A stretch of DNA of 64,000 nt from assembly GCA_019359595.1 (NCBI GenBank), contig JAHHGZ010000009.1:62001-126000 (forward strand), in the 5' to 3' direction. The notes below the pieces were generated by a model, which did not search any database, was not told where the DNA came from, and worked only from the letters and a program-made list of their open reading frames with translations. Numbering within the stretch: the stretch's first letter is position 1; each line of letters opens with the position of its first letter. Both the position numbers and the translations under genes were made by a program. Below are positions 8,730 through 18,467 of the stretch, piece by piece. Origin of the DNA: Cyanomargarita calcarea GSE-NOS-MK-12-04C (GTDB lineage Bacteria > Cyanobacteriota > Cyanobacteriia > Cyanobacteriales > Nostocaceae).

Positions 8730-9461
8730 ATGAGTCATCAACATTTTGCATTTTGGCGAAATAATCGCAGACTTACAAGCTTGGTAGTGGGAGTGGCTTT
8801 CCTCATGACCGCAGTCCCTGCATTTGCTCAATTTAAACCACGCGATCGCAAACCAGCCAGCGGAAATTCCCGTGCGGGTGGTTCACGTGGATGTTCAAGT
8901 AGCGGTATCCCCCTAATGCAGCTTGCACCTCAGGCATTTATCGGTAAAACCGCTTCTACACGTCCAATGTTAGCTTGGTATATGTCAAGTTCCCAAAATG
9001 TGCGATTCCGACTGTTTGAATTTGATTCAGCAACAACCCTTAAACAAATCAACAAAGTTAAAGAAATACCCACAATAGTCGGGATTAACAAGTTAAAACT
9101 TCCCTTCGATTACCCCGAACTCACAGTGGGTAAAACATATTTATGGCAAATTGTAATTGACTGCGAAAAGGACACAATTATTAACCATGCAGAATTTACC
9201 GTCATCAATCCTCAATCACTTCCTAAGAACCAATTTACTAGCATTACAGAAAGCGTAAATTATTATGCTCAAAATGAACTGTGGTATGAAGCATTTGAAG
9301 AAGCATTGAAAGCAACCACTAATGGTAAACTGGGGCAAACTGGGGCAAGTTTAGTTAAAGACCTTGCACAATCCGAAATGCTGACGGGTAGCGACGTAGA
9401 TATAAAAAACATTCAGCAACGAATCGAATACCTCCAGAAAATTGCCAGCGAAAGAATTTAG
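8730..9461 (+). CDS. DUF928 family secreted protein
   Basis: A 243-residue DUF928 protein. It has a signal peptide (SLVVGVAFLMTAVPAFAQ) with probable cleavage after AFA, so it should be periplasmic or outer-membrane associated. The middle contains LMQLAPQAFIGKTASTRPMLAWY, a conserved opening of this family, and a C-terminal helical stretch. The molecular function of DUF928 is unknown. Such genes commonly accompany CHASE2 kinases and two-partner secretion genes in filamentous cyanobacteria, and this one lies between the two. It looks intact, unlike its neighbours. Confidence 0.85.
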   Translation: MSHQHFAFWRNNRRLTSLVVGVAFLMTAVPAFAQFKPRDRKPASGNSRAGGSRGCSSSGIPLMQLAPQAFIGKTASTRPMLAWYMSSSQNVRFRLFEFDSATTLKQINKVKEIPTIVGINKLKLPFDYPELTVGKTYLWQIVIDCEKDTIINHAEFTVINPQSLPKNQFTSITESVNYYAQNELWYEAFEEALKATTNGKLGQTGASLVKDLAQSEMLTGSDVDIKNIQQRIEYLQKIASERI

Positions 9462-9923
9462 CAGTTTTTGTTTCTCTGACCTCTCTCCTAAAAGGAGCTA
9501 TGGTGTATACACAAGTGTGAATAGCTTAGGAACTTGTGTTTGAGCTTTCGTTTTACCCCACCCTAACCCTCCCCTTGGAAAGGGGAGGGAATTAGATTTC
9601 TTGTTTCTTCCCTTGGAAAGCTTTCGTTTTACCCCACCCTAACCCTCCCCTTGGAAAGGGGAGGGAATTAGATTTCTTGTTTCCTCCCTTGGAAAGCTTT
9701 CGTTTTACCCCACCCTAACCCTCCCCTTGGAAAGGGGAGGGAATTAGATTTCTTGTTTCCTCCGTAACCGATTATTTAATATTGCATTTTGAGTAACCTT
9801 TCCAAGGGGAGGGAATTAGATTTATTGTTTCCCCCCTTTCCAAGGGGGGATTAAGGGGGGTAATTTAACTTGTGTATTAAACAACTAAGAACCGCTATAG
9901 AAATATTAGGGAGAATAGAAAAA
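9462..9923. other. Intergenic region upstream of the exoprotein gene
   Basis: About 460 bp, mostly occupied by the 76-bp tandem repeat array and by further C- and G-rich inverted blocks (9800-9860, CCTTTCCAAGGGG with CCCCCTTTCCAAGGGGGG). The exoprotein promoter must lie in or beyond this structured DNA. Confidence 0.6.
9544..9766. repeat. Three tandem copies of a 76-bp unit
   Basis: Copies start at 9544, 9620 and 9696, giving a regular 76-bp period. Each begins GCTTTCGTTTTACCCCACCC and contains a self-complementary CCCTCCCCTTGGAAAGGGGAGGG hairpin core split by GG/AA. They differ at only a few bases (for example CTTCC or CCTCC before CTTGG). The third copy is truncated at its end. Confidence 0.92.
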
Positions 9924-12666
9924 GTGAAAATTTTGCGGTTTGCTGTGATGGGATTGCTGGGATGCGTGGGAGTAGTCGCAGTTTCTATTAATCCTGCTTT
10001 TGCTCAGTTAACTCCCGATAACACCCTTGGGAAAGACCAATCAGTTGTTATTCCTATTAATCAAAATAATGACGGTATTGTGGGCGGTGCGGCTCGTGAC
10101 ACTAATCTATTTCACAGTTTTCAAGATTTTAACGTCGGTGAAGGTCGAGGCGTTTATTTCGCCAATCCAGAGGGGATAACAAATATCTTTTCTCGCGTTA
10201 CTGGTGGTAAGGAATCGAATATTTTCGGGAAATTGGGGGTATTGGGTAATGCGAATTTGTTTTTGCTCAATCCCAATGGCATTGTATTTGGTAAAAATGC
10301 CCAGTTAGATATTCGGGGATCATTTATGGGGACGACAGCAAATAGCTTGGTCTTTCCCAATGGTGTAGAATTTAGCGCTACAAATCCCCAAGCACCGTCG
10401 TTGTTGAGTATCAATGTACCAATTGGCTTGCAGTTCGGTTCGCAACCAGGAGGCATTACTAGTCAAGCAGTTGGTACGTTGGGTGTTGGCTCTGATAGCA
10501 CCTTAGCACTTATGGGTGGTGAAATTGCCTTGGATGGTAGTTTTTTGTTTACTCAAAATGGACAAGTGAAATTGGGAGCAGTTAATGGAGATACAACTCT
10601 TGGGTTGAATGTCAATGGCTCCTCATTGGGTTTTAAGTTCCCAGAAAATTTCGGACGGGCACCCATCAACTTAACGAATGATAGCTTCATCGTTGCAATT
10701 GGAAATGCTGCAATTGAGCTATTTGGCGGAAAAATTGGGCTAAACGGTTCGTTTATTTTCGGTAACAATGGCGGCTCAATTGTTGTTGATGCGAATCAAC
10801 TTAGTTTGGATAACAACTCTGGAATTCAGAGCGCTAATTCTGGTGCAGCGAAGGGTGGTGATATTCAAATTCAAGCCAGCGATGCAGTAACTCTCGCTAA
10901 CAGCAGTCGGATTATTTCCGGCAGCAATACCTCCGCGACGGGTGCGGGTGGTGATATTAGTATTAATGCCAGGAAAATCACAATTACTGGAGATGGAGAT
11001 GCACAAAATAGCAGTAGCATTAATACGTTTACCACTGGTGAAGGCAATGGGGGGAACCTCACTTTGAATGCAACAGAGTCTGTTAACATCAATGGCGGCT
11101 TCATCCCTGTTACATCTAGAGGTGCCGGCAGTGGGGGAAACTTAACTGTGCGAGCCACGGATGCCGTCAATATCACTAACCAAGCTTCTTTAGGACTCTT
11201 AAGCTTGAGTTCTGGTTCAACAGGTAATCTGCGGATTGAAACGGGCACTTTGCGAGTTCAAAACAATTTCCCAGGGGGGGGAGTGACAGCAATTACATCT
11301 GGTGGTGGAAATGTTGGTTCTATTTCCATTCAGGCTCGCAATGCGGTTGAGGTGACTAAAAGTCAGATATCTACAACTATTGTTACACCACGAGGAAGTA
11401 CAACTCAAGCAATAGCAGGGGATATTACCATTGAAACCCAGCGACTCAATCTCAAAGATAGGGGTTATATCAGTACGGATACTTCTAGTAGTGCAAATGC
11501 AGCTAACATTTTTATTAAAGCTAGTGAATACATAGAGATTGGCGGTTTCTCTAGCTATGTATCAAGCAGTACATTTTCTGGTTCAGGAAATGGAGGTAAT
11601 GTAACGATTGAAACACCGCGAGTCACTGTCAGTCAAGGAGGACAGATAGACACCACATCCACTCAAAGCAGTGGTAATGCCGGGAATATTAACATCCGCG
11701 CCAAAGATGTAGAATTGGATGGGTTTATTTTCGTACCTAAAGAACAGTTTTTGGCTAGCAACTCAAGGAAATGGAAACGCGGGTAATTTAACGGTACAAG
11801 CTGATAACATTATCCTGACTGGTTCAGACAGTGAGTTTGCAACTGGCTTAATATCATCAGTTGACGAAGGGGCTAAGGGGAAAGGTGGTGATATAGATAT
11901 TACTAGCAATCGCCTGATTCTCCGTGATAGTGCTGAAATTGTCTCCGGCAGCATAGGTACAGGTGAAGCTGGAGATATTGGAATTAATGCTAATTTTCTG
12001 GAAATTATTGGAAAAGGCAGCGCGATCGCTTCTTTCACGAATGCGGGTAATGGTGGTGACATAACCCTCGATATCGCTGATTTATTACTGTTGCGTGGTG
12101 GAGGTTTAATTTCAACCACCGCAGGTAGAAGCCAAGCTGGTGGCGATGGTGGTAATATCAATATCAACTCTAAATTCATCGTCGCCATCCCCAAAGAAAA
12201 CAGCGACATCAGCGCGAATGCATACACTGGTTCCGGTGGAAGAGTCCAAATCAACTCGCAAGGTATCTTCGGTATCGAGTCACGTCCAAAGCCGACCGAA
12301 AAAAGCGATATTACTGCCAGTTCGGAATTAGGAGTTTCAGGTATAACAAATATCAACGCACCCGATACCAGTTCTATTCAAAACAGCTTCACTGGATTAT
12401 CCGCAAACGTCATCAACGCTAATGCACTGATCGCCAATAGTTGCATTTCACGCAGTCCTAAACAACAGGGTACATTTTTCATCACTGGTTCTGGTGCTTT
12501 ACGTAGCAGTCCTAACGATGCTTCAATCTCAATCTATTCCACTGGTGAGGTACGTAATGTTGAACCAACATCCCGGACTTGGAAAAAAGGCGATCGCATA
12601 GTTGAACCACAAGGGGTTTATCGGCTTGCTGATGGACAGTTGGTACTCAGTCGAGTATGCCAGTGA
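9924..12666 (+). pseudogene. Filamentous haemagglutinin N-terminal-domain exoprotein (TpsA), frameshifted
   Basis: Two overlapping frames make one protein of about 910 residues. The first frame, from GTG 9924 to 11786, has a signal peptide ending NPAFAQ, then the TPS secretion domain (NPNGIVFGKNAQLDIRGSF) and glycine- and asparagine-rich beta-helix repeats (GNGGNLTLNA type). Past about 11740 homology continues in another frame, with GNGNAGNLTVQADN, and runs to 12666. One extra base, perhaps in the T5 run near 11748, would explain it. GTG 9924 follows GGGAG. Partner of the ShlB transporter at 14819. If the shift is real the secreted product is truncated but still has its TPS domain; sequencing error is possible. 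Confidence 0.85.
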
Positions 12667-12698
12667 AGGAATAGTACTTACGCAAAACTAACTTTTTT

Positions 12699-12741
12699 TA
12701 GGGGCAATTCATGTGGCTTGCCTCCCGCAGGGTATTGCCCC
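12699..12741. terminator. Hairpin between convergent exoprotein and TPR genes
   Basis: AGGGGCAAT pairs with ATTGCCCCT around a loop of about 25 nt. It lies between the exoprotein stop (12666) and the convergent TPR gene stop (12808), the right place for a bidirectional terminator. It lacks a clear T-run, so it may instead be a dispersed hairpin repeat. Confidence 0.5.
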
Positions 12742-12807
12742 TACTAGTAAGCACTCACCACATCTAGTTTGCATATTTAAAATTTATGTAACTCTTGTGG
12801 GGAGGGG

Positions 12808-14475
12808 TCAAAGCCAATTACCGATCGCAATCATTGGGGCCCAATATGCAGGGTGGTCATACATGGGATTGATACCTTCAGATTGTGGTAATTTCTTAGC
12901 ATTAATCATTCTAATTTGGGCTTGTTGCAAGGCTTCCGCAATCAAGAGCAGTTCGAGCCGCGACTGTGCCAATTTCCGGTACAATGGTTGAACAACATCA
13001 CGGAAGTCAAATTGTACATCCCGTTCGGCGGTCAAAATATCCCGGCGGATATCTTCTAAGGTGTCAAATGCTCGCTGATAGGATGCGATCGCTTCTTCTT
13101 TTCGCTCCTGTTTATCTAAAATGCGTCCTGCTTGCCACTCCCACAAATACAAGCTATCTTTTGCACTCAACTTGCTGTCTGCTGCTATGATTGCGGATTG
13201 AGTATATTTTAGTGCTTTTTCATTATTTTGGCGACATTCCCAGAAATGACCCAAAGCACCATTAGAATAGGAAATTAGGCGATTATCTTGTAATTTATTA
13301 CCTATTAATACTGAGTGTTCGAGCAAATTAAATGCTTCGTTGTTGCCAGACAAAACCAGTTGAGATGGACAGTAGGTAAAGGGTGAAGTTCCTTTAGCAT
13401 CACGCTGCAAGTATGCTAAATCAATTGCTCCATAGACTTTTGTGGCTGAATCGGGCAAACCTTCGAGAACTTTCAAAGCATCCTTAAGAGCTTTGTTAAA
13501 CTCCTCATCTTTAATAACTTTACTCTTATTCGTCTGGGAACCCAACTGAATTAAATTTAATAATCCCCGCATCTCTGCTAAAGCTTGTTTTTCCTTGCGG
13601 GCGAATTTTATACTATCCTGAAAATATTGATAAGCTCTGTCGTAGTCTTCTTGTGACTTTTTAGTAAATTCTTGTTCTTTACTAAGAATACCAGCCTTAT
13701 TTGCAGAATCGGCTTGTAACTCTCGCAATTGACCACGACTTTTGTAAGCATTACCCAAACTATTGAACACCAAAAATTTATATTCTGGAGTTACTTGTTG
13801 TGCTGCGTCTAAATACTTAATTGCTTGGTCGTAACTTCCGATTAAGCGATATGCTTCACCGAGAATCCCCAAAGCCGCAACTTGCCCACGTTTGTCGTTG
13901 TATTTAGTGGCTATTTGTTTAGCACTTTCTGGAGTACATTCTATTTCTTGACTTGGTTGATTTTTCGACTTATCTACCAGTTTCCCACACAAAAGGGCGA
14001 TCGCTTTGCGAGGTTGTCCCAAATTGCTGTAAACTTGGGCGAGTTCTGAGTTCATGCGTCCGACTTGCTGGATATTCTCCACCGCACCATAGTCACGAAT
14101 TGCTGCCGACAGTGATGCGATCGCTTCTTTGTTTTCTCCTATTTGTTGGTAGGCTCGTGCTAAATTTTCATTAACAACTGCCGCTGACGATGGATTATTT
14201 TTATACTGACTTAGTGCCTCTTGCCAGTGTTTTACCGCACTAGTAAAATTTGCTGTATTATAGTCTTTGATTCCTTCTTCGACTAAATTATCGACATTTG
14301 GAGCTTGTGCAGATACTATTTGCCCAAATAATAAACATATTAAAGTTGTTAAAAATAATACTTTACTAAAACGATGTCGATTTAATTGTTGGTATTGCTG
14401 GGTAAAGAAGTAAATTAGCCTTGCACTGAGTTGTAGAGGGACAGAAAGTAATTTGAGATATTTTTTGGTTCTCAT
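12808..14475 (-). CDS. TPR protein with CHAT protease domain deleted
   Basis: A 555-residue protein. A membrane or signal segment (VLFLTTLICLLFGQIVSAQA) is followed by tetratricopeptide repeats to about residue 480. The last 44 residues (EALQQAQIRMINAKKL through GINPMYDHPAYWAPMIAIGNWL, here split) are the usual end of a CHAT caspase-like domain. They are joined directly to PLYRKLAQSRLELLL, which normally precedes it. Some 350 residues carrying the catalytic His and Cys are missing, in frame, at about 12940-12955. ATG 14475 replaces a weak TTG start. TPR-CHAT proteins commonly accompany two-partner secretion genes in cyanobacteria. It could act only as a scaffold now. Confidence 0.82.
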   Translation of the reverse strand: MRTKKYLKLLSVPLQLSARLIYFFTQQYQQLNRHRFSKVLFLTTLICLLFGQIVSAQAPNVDNLVEEGIKDYNTANFTSAVKHWQEALSQYKNNPSSAAVVNENLARAYQQIGENKEAIASLSAAIRDYGAVENIQQVGRMNSELAQVYSNLGQPRKAIALLCGKLVDKSKNQPSQEIECTPESAKQIATKYNDKRGQVAALGILGEAYRLIGSYDQAIKYLDAAQQVTPEYKFLVFNSLGNAYKSRGQLRELQADSANKAGILSKEQEFTKKSQEDYDRAYQYFQDSIKFARKEKQALAEMRGLLNLIQLGSQTNKSKVIKDEEFNKALKDALKVLEGLPDSATKVYGAIDLAYLQRDAKGTSPFTYCPSQLVLSGNNEAFNLLEHSVLIGNKLQDNRLISYSNGALGHFWECRQNNEKALKYTQSAIIAADSKLSAKDSLYLWEWQAGRILDKQERKEEAIASYQRAFDTLEDIRRDILTAERDVQFDFRDVVQPLYRKLAQSRLELLLIAEALQQAQIRMINAKKLPQSEGINPMYDHPAYWAPMIAIGNWL

Positions 14476-14511
14476 ATTGTAACAATAAGTAAAAAGTGAT
14501 TTACTATACAA

Positions 14512-14818
14512 TTTTTTGAGATTTTACAGTTCGAGGATAGAGAAAATACTTATTTAGGAGTTATTTTTAAACTTACCAGAAATAAACATTGAAAACAGAA
14601 CTGTCGGAAAGTATGCAGTTTTCTGCAAAAGCCTATACATAATGATGCAATCAAATTTACATGAAAGGTGAATTGTATTACTTAGCCCAATCTCTTAATC
14701 TAAGTATTAAACGAACGAAAATAAATCTAAAAAAGCTTAAAACATAAATTTATCAATCGTTTCTGATGAAAACTTCTAATTTTTATTAACGCTTCTCAAA
14801 ATTTTACATATATAAACA
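14512..14818. promoter_or_regulatory. Divergent promoter region between TPR and ShlB genes
   Basis: About 307 bp of AT-rich DNA between two divergently transcribed genes; both promoters should be here. No operator could be identified with confidence. Confidence 0.45.
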
Positions 14819-16546
14819 ATGGGTTTCTACCTCCGGTTTCAAAAGCTTTTTTTTATATTACTTACCTGCATTAGCATTACTCCACTTGCAGTATTTGCAC
14901 AATCCACACCCCCATCCGGAGTCACAATTCCCCCCAATGTACCAGGGAAAGTCGAAGAAACTCTACCCCAAACATCACCATCACCAACCCCTCCTCCCAC
15001 ACCATCTGCACCAACTACCCCCATACTCCCATCACCCCCCAAAGAAAATCTACCCGATACAACCTTTCCCAGTGGTGAAAGTTTCTTTGTCAAAGAAATT
15101 CAAGTCACAGGCTATTCTGTTTTAGAAGATGAAATCATCAAGTTAAAACAGGGTTATGAAAATAGAGATGTCACATTTGAGGAGTTGTTAGAACTGCGAT
15201 CGCAAATCACTGAACTCTATGTTAAAAAGGGTTATATTACCAGCGGTGCATTTATTCCCAACAATCAAAATCTGACTAGTGGTGTTGTGCAACTCCAAGT
15301 TGTGGAAGGTGAACTCGAAGGAATTTTCATTTCCGGGTTACAAAGATTGCAAAATGGTTACGTGCGTTCCCGGATTGAGCGCCTTGTAGGAAAACCTTTA
15401 AACCAAAAACGTCTGGAAGAAGCGTTGCAATTATTACAACTTGACTCGGTTATTGAACGAGTCAATGCTGAGTTAACCGCAGGTAGCACCTCAGGTAGCA
15501 ATATTTTACAGGTGAAAATTACCGAATCGCCTGCATTTCACGCTGGGGTGATTTTTGCAAATAATCAATCAACTAGCGTTGGTTCACAACAAGGGAGTGT
15601 TTTTGTTGCTCACGATAATTTATTGGGGTTTGGTGATAAATTTAGTGCCGAATATGCAGTGACTGAGGGCTTAAATATTTACGATATCAATTATTCTATT
15701 CCCTTTAACGCCCTTGATGGAACAGTTGGTGTCCGTTATAGCAACAGCGGTAGCCGCATTATTGAAAGCCAATTTCGTGACTTGAATATCCGTAGCGAAG
15801 CCGAAACCCTTTCTTTTAATGTCCGTCAACCGCTAATTCACACCCCAGACAGCGAATTTGCTCTCGGTTTAGCATTCGATTTACGGCGCAGTCAAACCTT
15901 CATACTCAATGATATTCCCTACTCCTTTACCGAAGGACCCGAAGGTGGGGAATCAAAAGTTACGGTAATTCGCTTTTCTCAAGATTGGTTGCAACGTAAC
16001 ACTACTAGTGTTTTCGCAGCGCGATCGCAATTTAGTTTGGGGATAGGTGCAATCGACGCAACCGTCAACGATACAGGGACTGATGGGCGTTTTTTCTCCT
16101 GGGTGGGGCAATTTCAATGGGTACAACGGCTATCCCCCCGTGTCTTGATGCTTGCCAAAGTTAACACTCAACTCACGGGTGATTCCTTACTTTCGCTGGA
16201 AAAAATTAGCATTGGGGGAGTTGATACGGTGCGAGGCTATCGTCAAAATCAACTTGTTGCAGATAATGGGGTAATTGGAGGTGTGGAAGTTCGCATTCCC
16301 CTAGCATCGAATGTGGAAACACTGCAGTTAGTACCATTTTTTGATATCAGTACAGTTTGGAATAATCGCGGTAGCAATCTTGACCCACAAACCCTTGCCA
16401 GTTTAGGATTGGGTTTGCAGTGGCAACCTTTTAGGGGTTTGGCATTGCGTGCGGACTACGGTATCCCATTAATTGGAACAAGCGAACGTGGTAGTTCGCT
16501 GCAAGATAATGGCTTTAATTTTTCGGTGCGATATCAGCCGTTTTGA
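14819..16546 (+). CDS. ShlB/FhaC/HecB-family two-partner secretion transporter (TpsB)
   Basis: A 575-residue outer-membrane transporter of the Omp85/TpsB family. It has a signal peptide to about residue 28, a proline- and threonine-rich linker (about 30-75), a POTRA_2 domain (FFVKEIQVTGYSVLEDE onward), and a C-terminal ShlB barrel. The barrel carries the diagnostic SIGGVDTVRGYRQNQL (VRGY motif, lid loop) and a final aromatic residue in VRYQPF. It exports the TPS-domain exoprotein encoded at 9924-12666. The gene looks intact, whereas its cargo and the associated TPR-CHAT and kinase genes are damaged. Confidence 0.93.
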   Translation: MGFYLRFQKLFFILLTCISITPLAVFAQSTPPSGVTIPPNVPGKVEETLPQTSPSPTPPPTPSAPTTPILPSPPKENLPDTTFPSGESFFVKEIQVTGYSVLEDEIIKLKQGYENRDVTFEELLELRSQITELYVKKGYITSGAFIPNNQNLTSGVVQLQVVEGELEGIFISGLQRLQNGYVRSRIERLVGKPLNQKRLEEALQLLQLDSVIERVNAELTAGSTSGSNILQVKITESPAFHAGVIFANNQSTSVGSQQGSVFVAHDNLLGFGDKFSAEYAVTEGLNIYDINYSIPFNALDGTVGVRYSNSGSRIIESQFRDLNIRSEAETLSFNVRQPLIHTPDSEFALGLAFDLRRSQTFILNDIPYSFTEGPEGGESKVTVIRFSQDWLQRNTTSVFAARSQFSLGIGAIDATVNDTGTDGRFFSWVGQFQWVQRLSPRVLMLAKVNTQLTGDSLLSLEKISIGGVDTVRGYRQNQLVADNGVIGGVEVRIPLASNVETLQLVPFFDISTVWNNRGSNLDPQTLASLGLGLQWQPFRGLALRADYGIPLIGTSERGSSLQDNGFNFSVRYQPF

Positions 16547-16879
16547 TATATCAATGAAGCCCCCTTGCCACCAAGTTTGGGGGAGAGTTTTGCCCCCCTA
16601 CCCCAATTCTGGGGGAGAATAAAATTCAAAGTCCTTCAAAGTCGCCCAAACTTGGGGAGCCACTGCGTTGGGTGGCTCTGCTTGAGGCTGTACTGTGAAT
16701 ATCGTTTTCTAAAACTTCTTGTATTATTTTGTGCGCAAGCCGTTTTGTATAAGTCCTTTTTTTACTCACAAAATTTAGGTCTTCGCTAAATGGTTTTCTA
16801 CATTTTTCACATTTGAATTGTCGCCTATTAATTTCTAAAAATACTGGTTTTTCTCCAAAGGGTAAGTCCTTAACAATAA
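16547..16879. repeat. Intergenic repeat rich in CCCCCAATTCTGGGGG-type hairpins
   Basis: At 16560-16680 the sequence contains AAGTTTGGGGG, CCCCAATTCTGGGGG and CCCAAACTTGGGG, which can pair with each other. CCACTGCGTTGGGTGG forms another hairpin. The CCCCCAATTCTGGGGG block recurs at about 37350. This looks like a dispersed non-coding repeat behind the transporter gene and may also terminate transcription. Confidence 0.6.
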
Positions 16880-17050
16880 TTAACAGAAGTTGAGCTAAGA
16901 AATTATGTTAAACAACATCCTGAAGATGAAGACGCTTTTCAACACTATCTCAGTATTGTACGAGCAAAACCAGGTAGAGTTGTCGTTAGTACCGAAGAAC
17001 AGTCACTAGCTGAATTTAAAAAGCGAATACAAGCCGAAACAACACACTAA
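16880..17050 (+). pseudogene. Small conserved protein remnant lacking a start codon
   Basis: An open frame of about 56 codons ending at TAA 17050 contains ELRNYVKQHPEDEDAFQHY and VRAKPG, then a lysine-rich end. It resembles the small cyanobacterial proteins of the DUF6887 kind, though I hold that family name loosely. The frame opens directly after a stop at 16877 with no ATG, GTG or TTG in frame, so the 5' end has been lost. Confidence 0.45.
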
Positions 17051-17222
17051 TAAAGTGAGCGAATTCTTTACTAAATAGCCTTAAAGTTAATTGTTTTAAG
17101 GCTATTTAAATAATTTGCAAGAGTATGGAAAAATAGTACTGCAATCAGTAGAAGTGAGCTACCGCTAACCTTACATAACTCGTTTTTCTGCGTATCTTAA
17201 GGAAGATATTGTGGATAAACAA

Positions 17223-17561
17223 TCAATCCTCTACTTCCGGCTCACCAATTGTCTTCTGTGCCCCATGACGAATATAGAGAATTCTTACTGTGGGAATGGG
17301 TTGGTCTTCAATAACTGTAAAAATAATGCGGTATGTTTGCTTCCCTTGCCCATAAAGAAGCTGGCGAATTTCTTGACTAAAAAAGGCATCTTCACGAGCG
17401 ATTGGACAGCGTCTAGGCATTTCTCGCAAAGATGCGATTGCTTTAATCAGTCCTTGATACCAAAGTTGGGCACGCTCGGCTGTGGTAAACTGAGATATCG
17501 TTAAGAATGCAGCATCCGCTTCGGCTTTCGCAATGCTAGAAAAATCAATGTGGTACGTCAT
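17223..17561 (-). CDS. RelE/ParE-family toxin
   Basis: A 112-residue toxin of the RelE/ParE superfamily. It shows the N-terminal AKAEADAAF helix, the hairpin helices around QLWYQGLIKAIASL, and the C-terminal strand block YRIIFTVIEDQ...VRILYIRHGAQ with the typical basic and aromatic residues. The RelE group cleaves mRNA at the ribosome and the ParE group poisons gyrase; sequence alone does not decide which. Its start overlaps the antitoxin stop by 4 bp, a standard operon arrangement. Confidence 0.85.
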   Translation of the reverse strand: MTYHIDFSSIAKAEADAAFLTISQFTTAERAQLWYQGLIKAIASLREMPRRCPIAREDAFFSQEIRQLLYGQGKQTYRIIFTVIEDQPIPTVRILYIRHGAQKTIGEPEVED

Positions 17562-17812
17562 GCCTCAAGAGACAATCCATATTTTTGATTTTGTTCGGCA
17601 ATGAAGTCCTCTAAACTCGAAAATTGTCCTTGCTCAAAATCATCAAGCCCACGTTGAATTCCCTTCAAAGCCTCAAAAAAATCTTGCGAATCCAAACTCA
17701 GCCCCAAAGTCAGGACGAACAGTGCCATTTGCGAAATATCTTGTCCGGTACTTTCAGCACGCTGTCGCAGCAGCGCTTCAATTTTTGGTGGAAGATCAAG
17801 CGTAATGGACAT
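17558..17812 (-). CDS. Antitoxin partner of the RelE/ParE toxin
   Basis: An 84-residue protein beginning MSITLDLPPKIEALLRQRA, a ribbon-helix-helix-like N terminus, followed by ISQMALFVLTLGLSL and an acidic C-terminal tail (DFEQGQFSSLEDFIAEQ) suited to toxin binding. It is encoded immediately upstream of the toxin with a 4-bp overlap. It probably represses the operon. The role is inferred mainly from gene order and size. Confidence 0.75.
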   Translation of the reverse strand: MSITLDLPPKIEALLRQRAESTGQDISQMALFVLTLGLSLDSQDFFEALKGIQRGLDDFEQGQFSSLEDFIAEQNQKYGLSLEA

Positions 17813-18467
17813 TGTTGCTTTTTCTTTAGTAATACTGGTTTTATTATAGCGCTATAGTTGAAGTGTATAGCTTACAAACCTTGACTACAAAAGCTTCCAC
17901 ACACATCGTTGTTTCAGCACCTTTAGGCAATTACAGCTTTAAGTATTGAAGAGTGGATTCGTTTTGAGCAAGCCATTTTAAATAGGTAGCGTAAGGTGCG
18001 GAGGGCGCTGATTGATTTTTCGTTTTATGGAAGATTGTAATGGCTTTGACACACCCTACCACAACTCTCTCTCTGCGTACTCTGTGTCTCTGTGGTTTAA
18101 AAAAACACGTGCCTTTACCACAGAGGCGCAGAGGGCACAGAGTAGAGAGGAAATTAATAAGAGAGTTGGCGCCAGTTTAGCAAAACTTTTAATATAATTA
18201 CTTTTAAAGGAAGCGAAAATCTTTAAGAACAAGCAAATATCGATTAATGTGCAGTTTTCTGCAATTACGCTCGCGCATTCGTGCATTATTGAGATATAAA
18301 TACTGCACGCAAACAAGCAGAAATAGTGGATGTGCAACATTCAGATTCAGTTTATTGTATGACTATCGGCAACAGTAATGTTACTGACGGCTACTTCGTG
18401 CCTCGGTTTTAGGGCTAAGTAATTACACAATTTATGGTTTTTACAAGTTACAGCTATTTTCAGCTAG
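17813..18467. other. Intergenic region between the TA pair and ThDP pseudogene
   Basis: About 650 bp without a supported gene. It should hold the promoter of the toxin-antitoxin operon near 17820-17900 and contains the inverted repeat at 18065-18150. Short open frames here match nothing I recognise. Confidence 0.5.
18065..18150. repeat. Long imperfect inverted repeat (CTCTGCG...CTCTGTGG type)
   Basis: A left arm (18065-18099, CTCTCTCTGCGTACTCTGTG...) pairs with a right arm (18114-18150, ...CCACAGAGGCGCAGAGGGC and on) over about 35 bases with few mismatches and a short loop. This is a common type of cyanobacterial intergenic repeat. Confidence 0.8.

Noticed and set aside
9544-9766. CRISPR array
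   Set aside because: The units are contiguous 76-bp tandem copies with no unique spacers.
11740-11770. Programmed frameshift in the exoprotein
   Set aside because: No slippery heptamer plus structure was seen, and neighbouring genes of the locus are also damaged; mutation or sequencing error is simpler.
10154-12356. Several minus-strand frames across the exoprotein gene
   Set aside because: They come from the repetitive Gly/Asn codons of the exoprotein and have no leader or domain.
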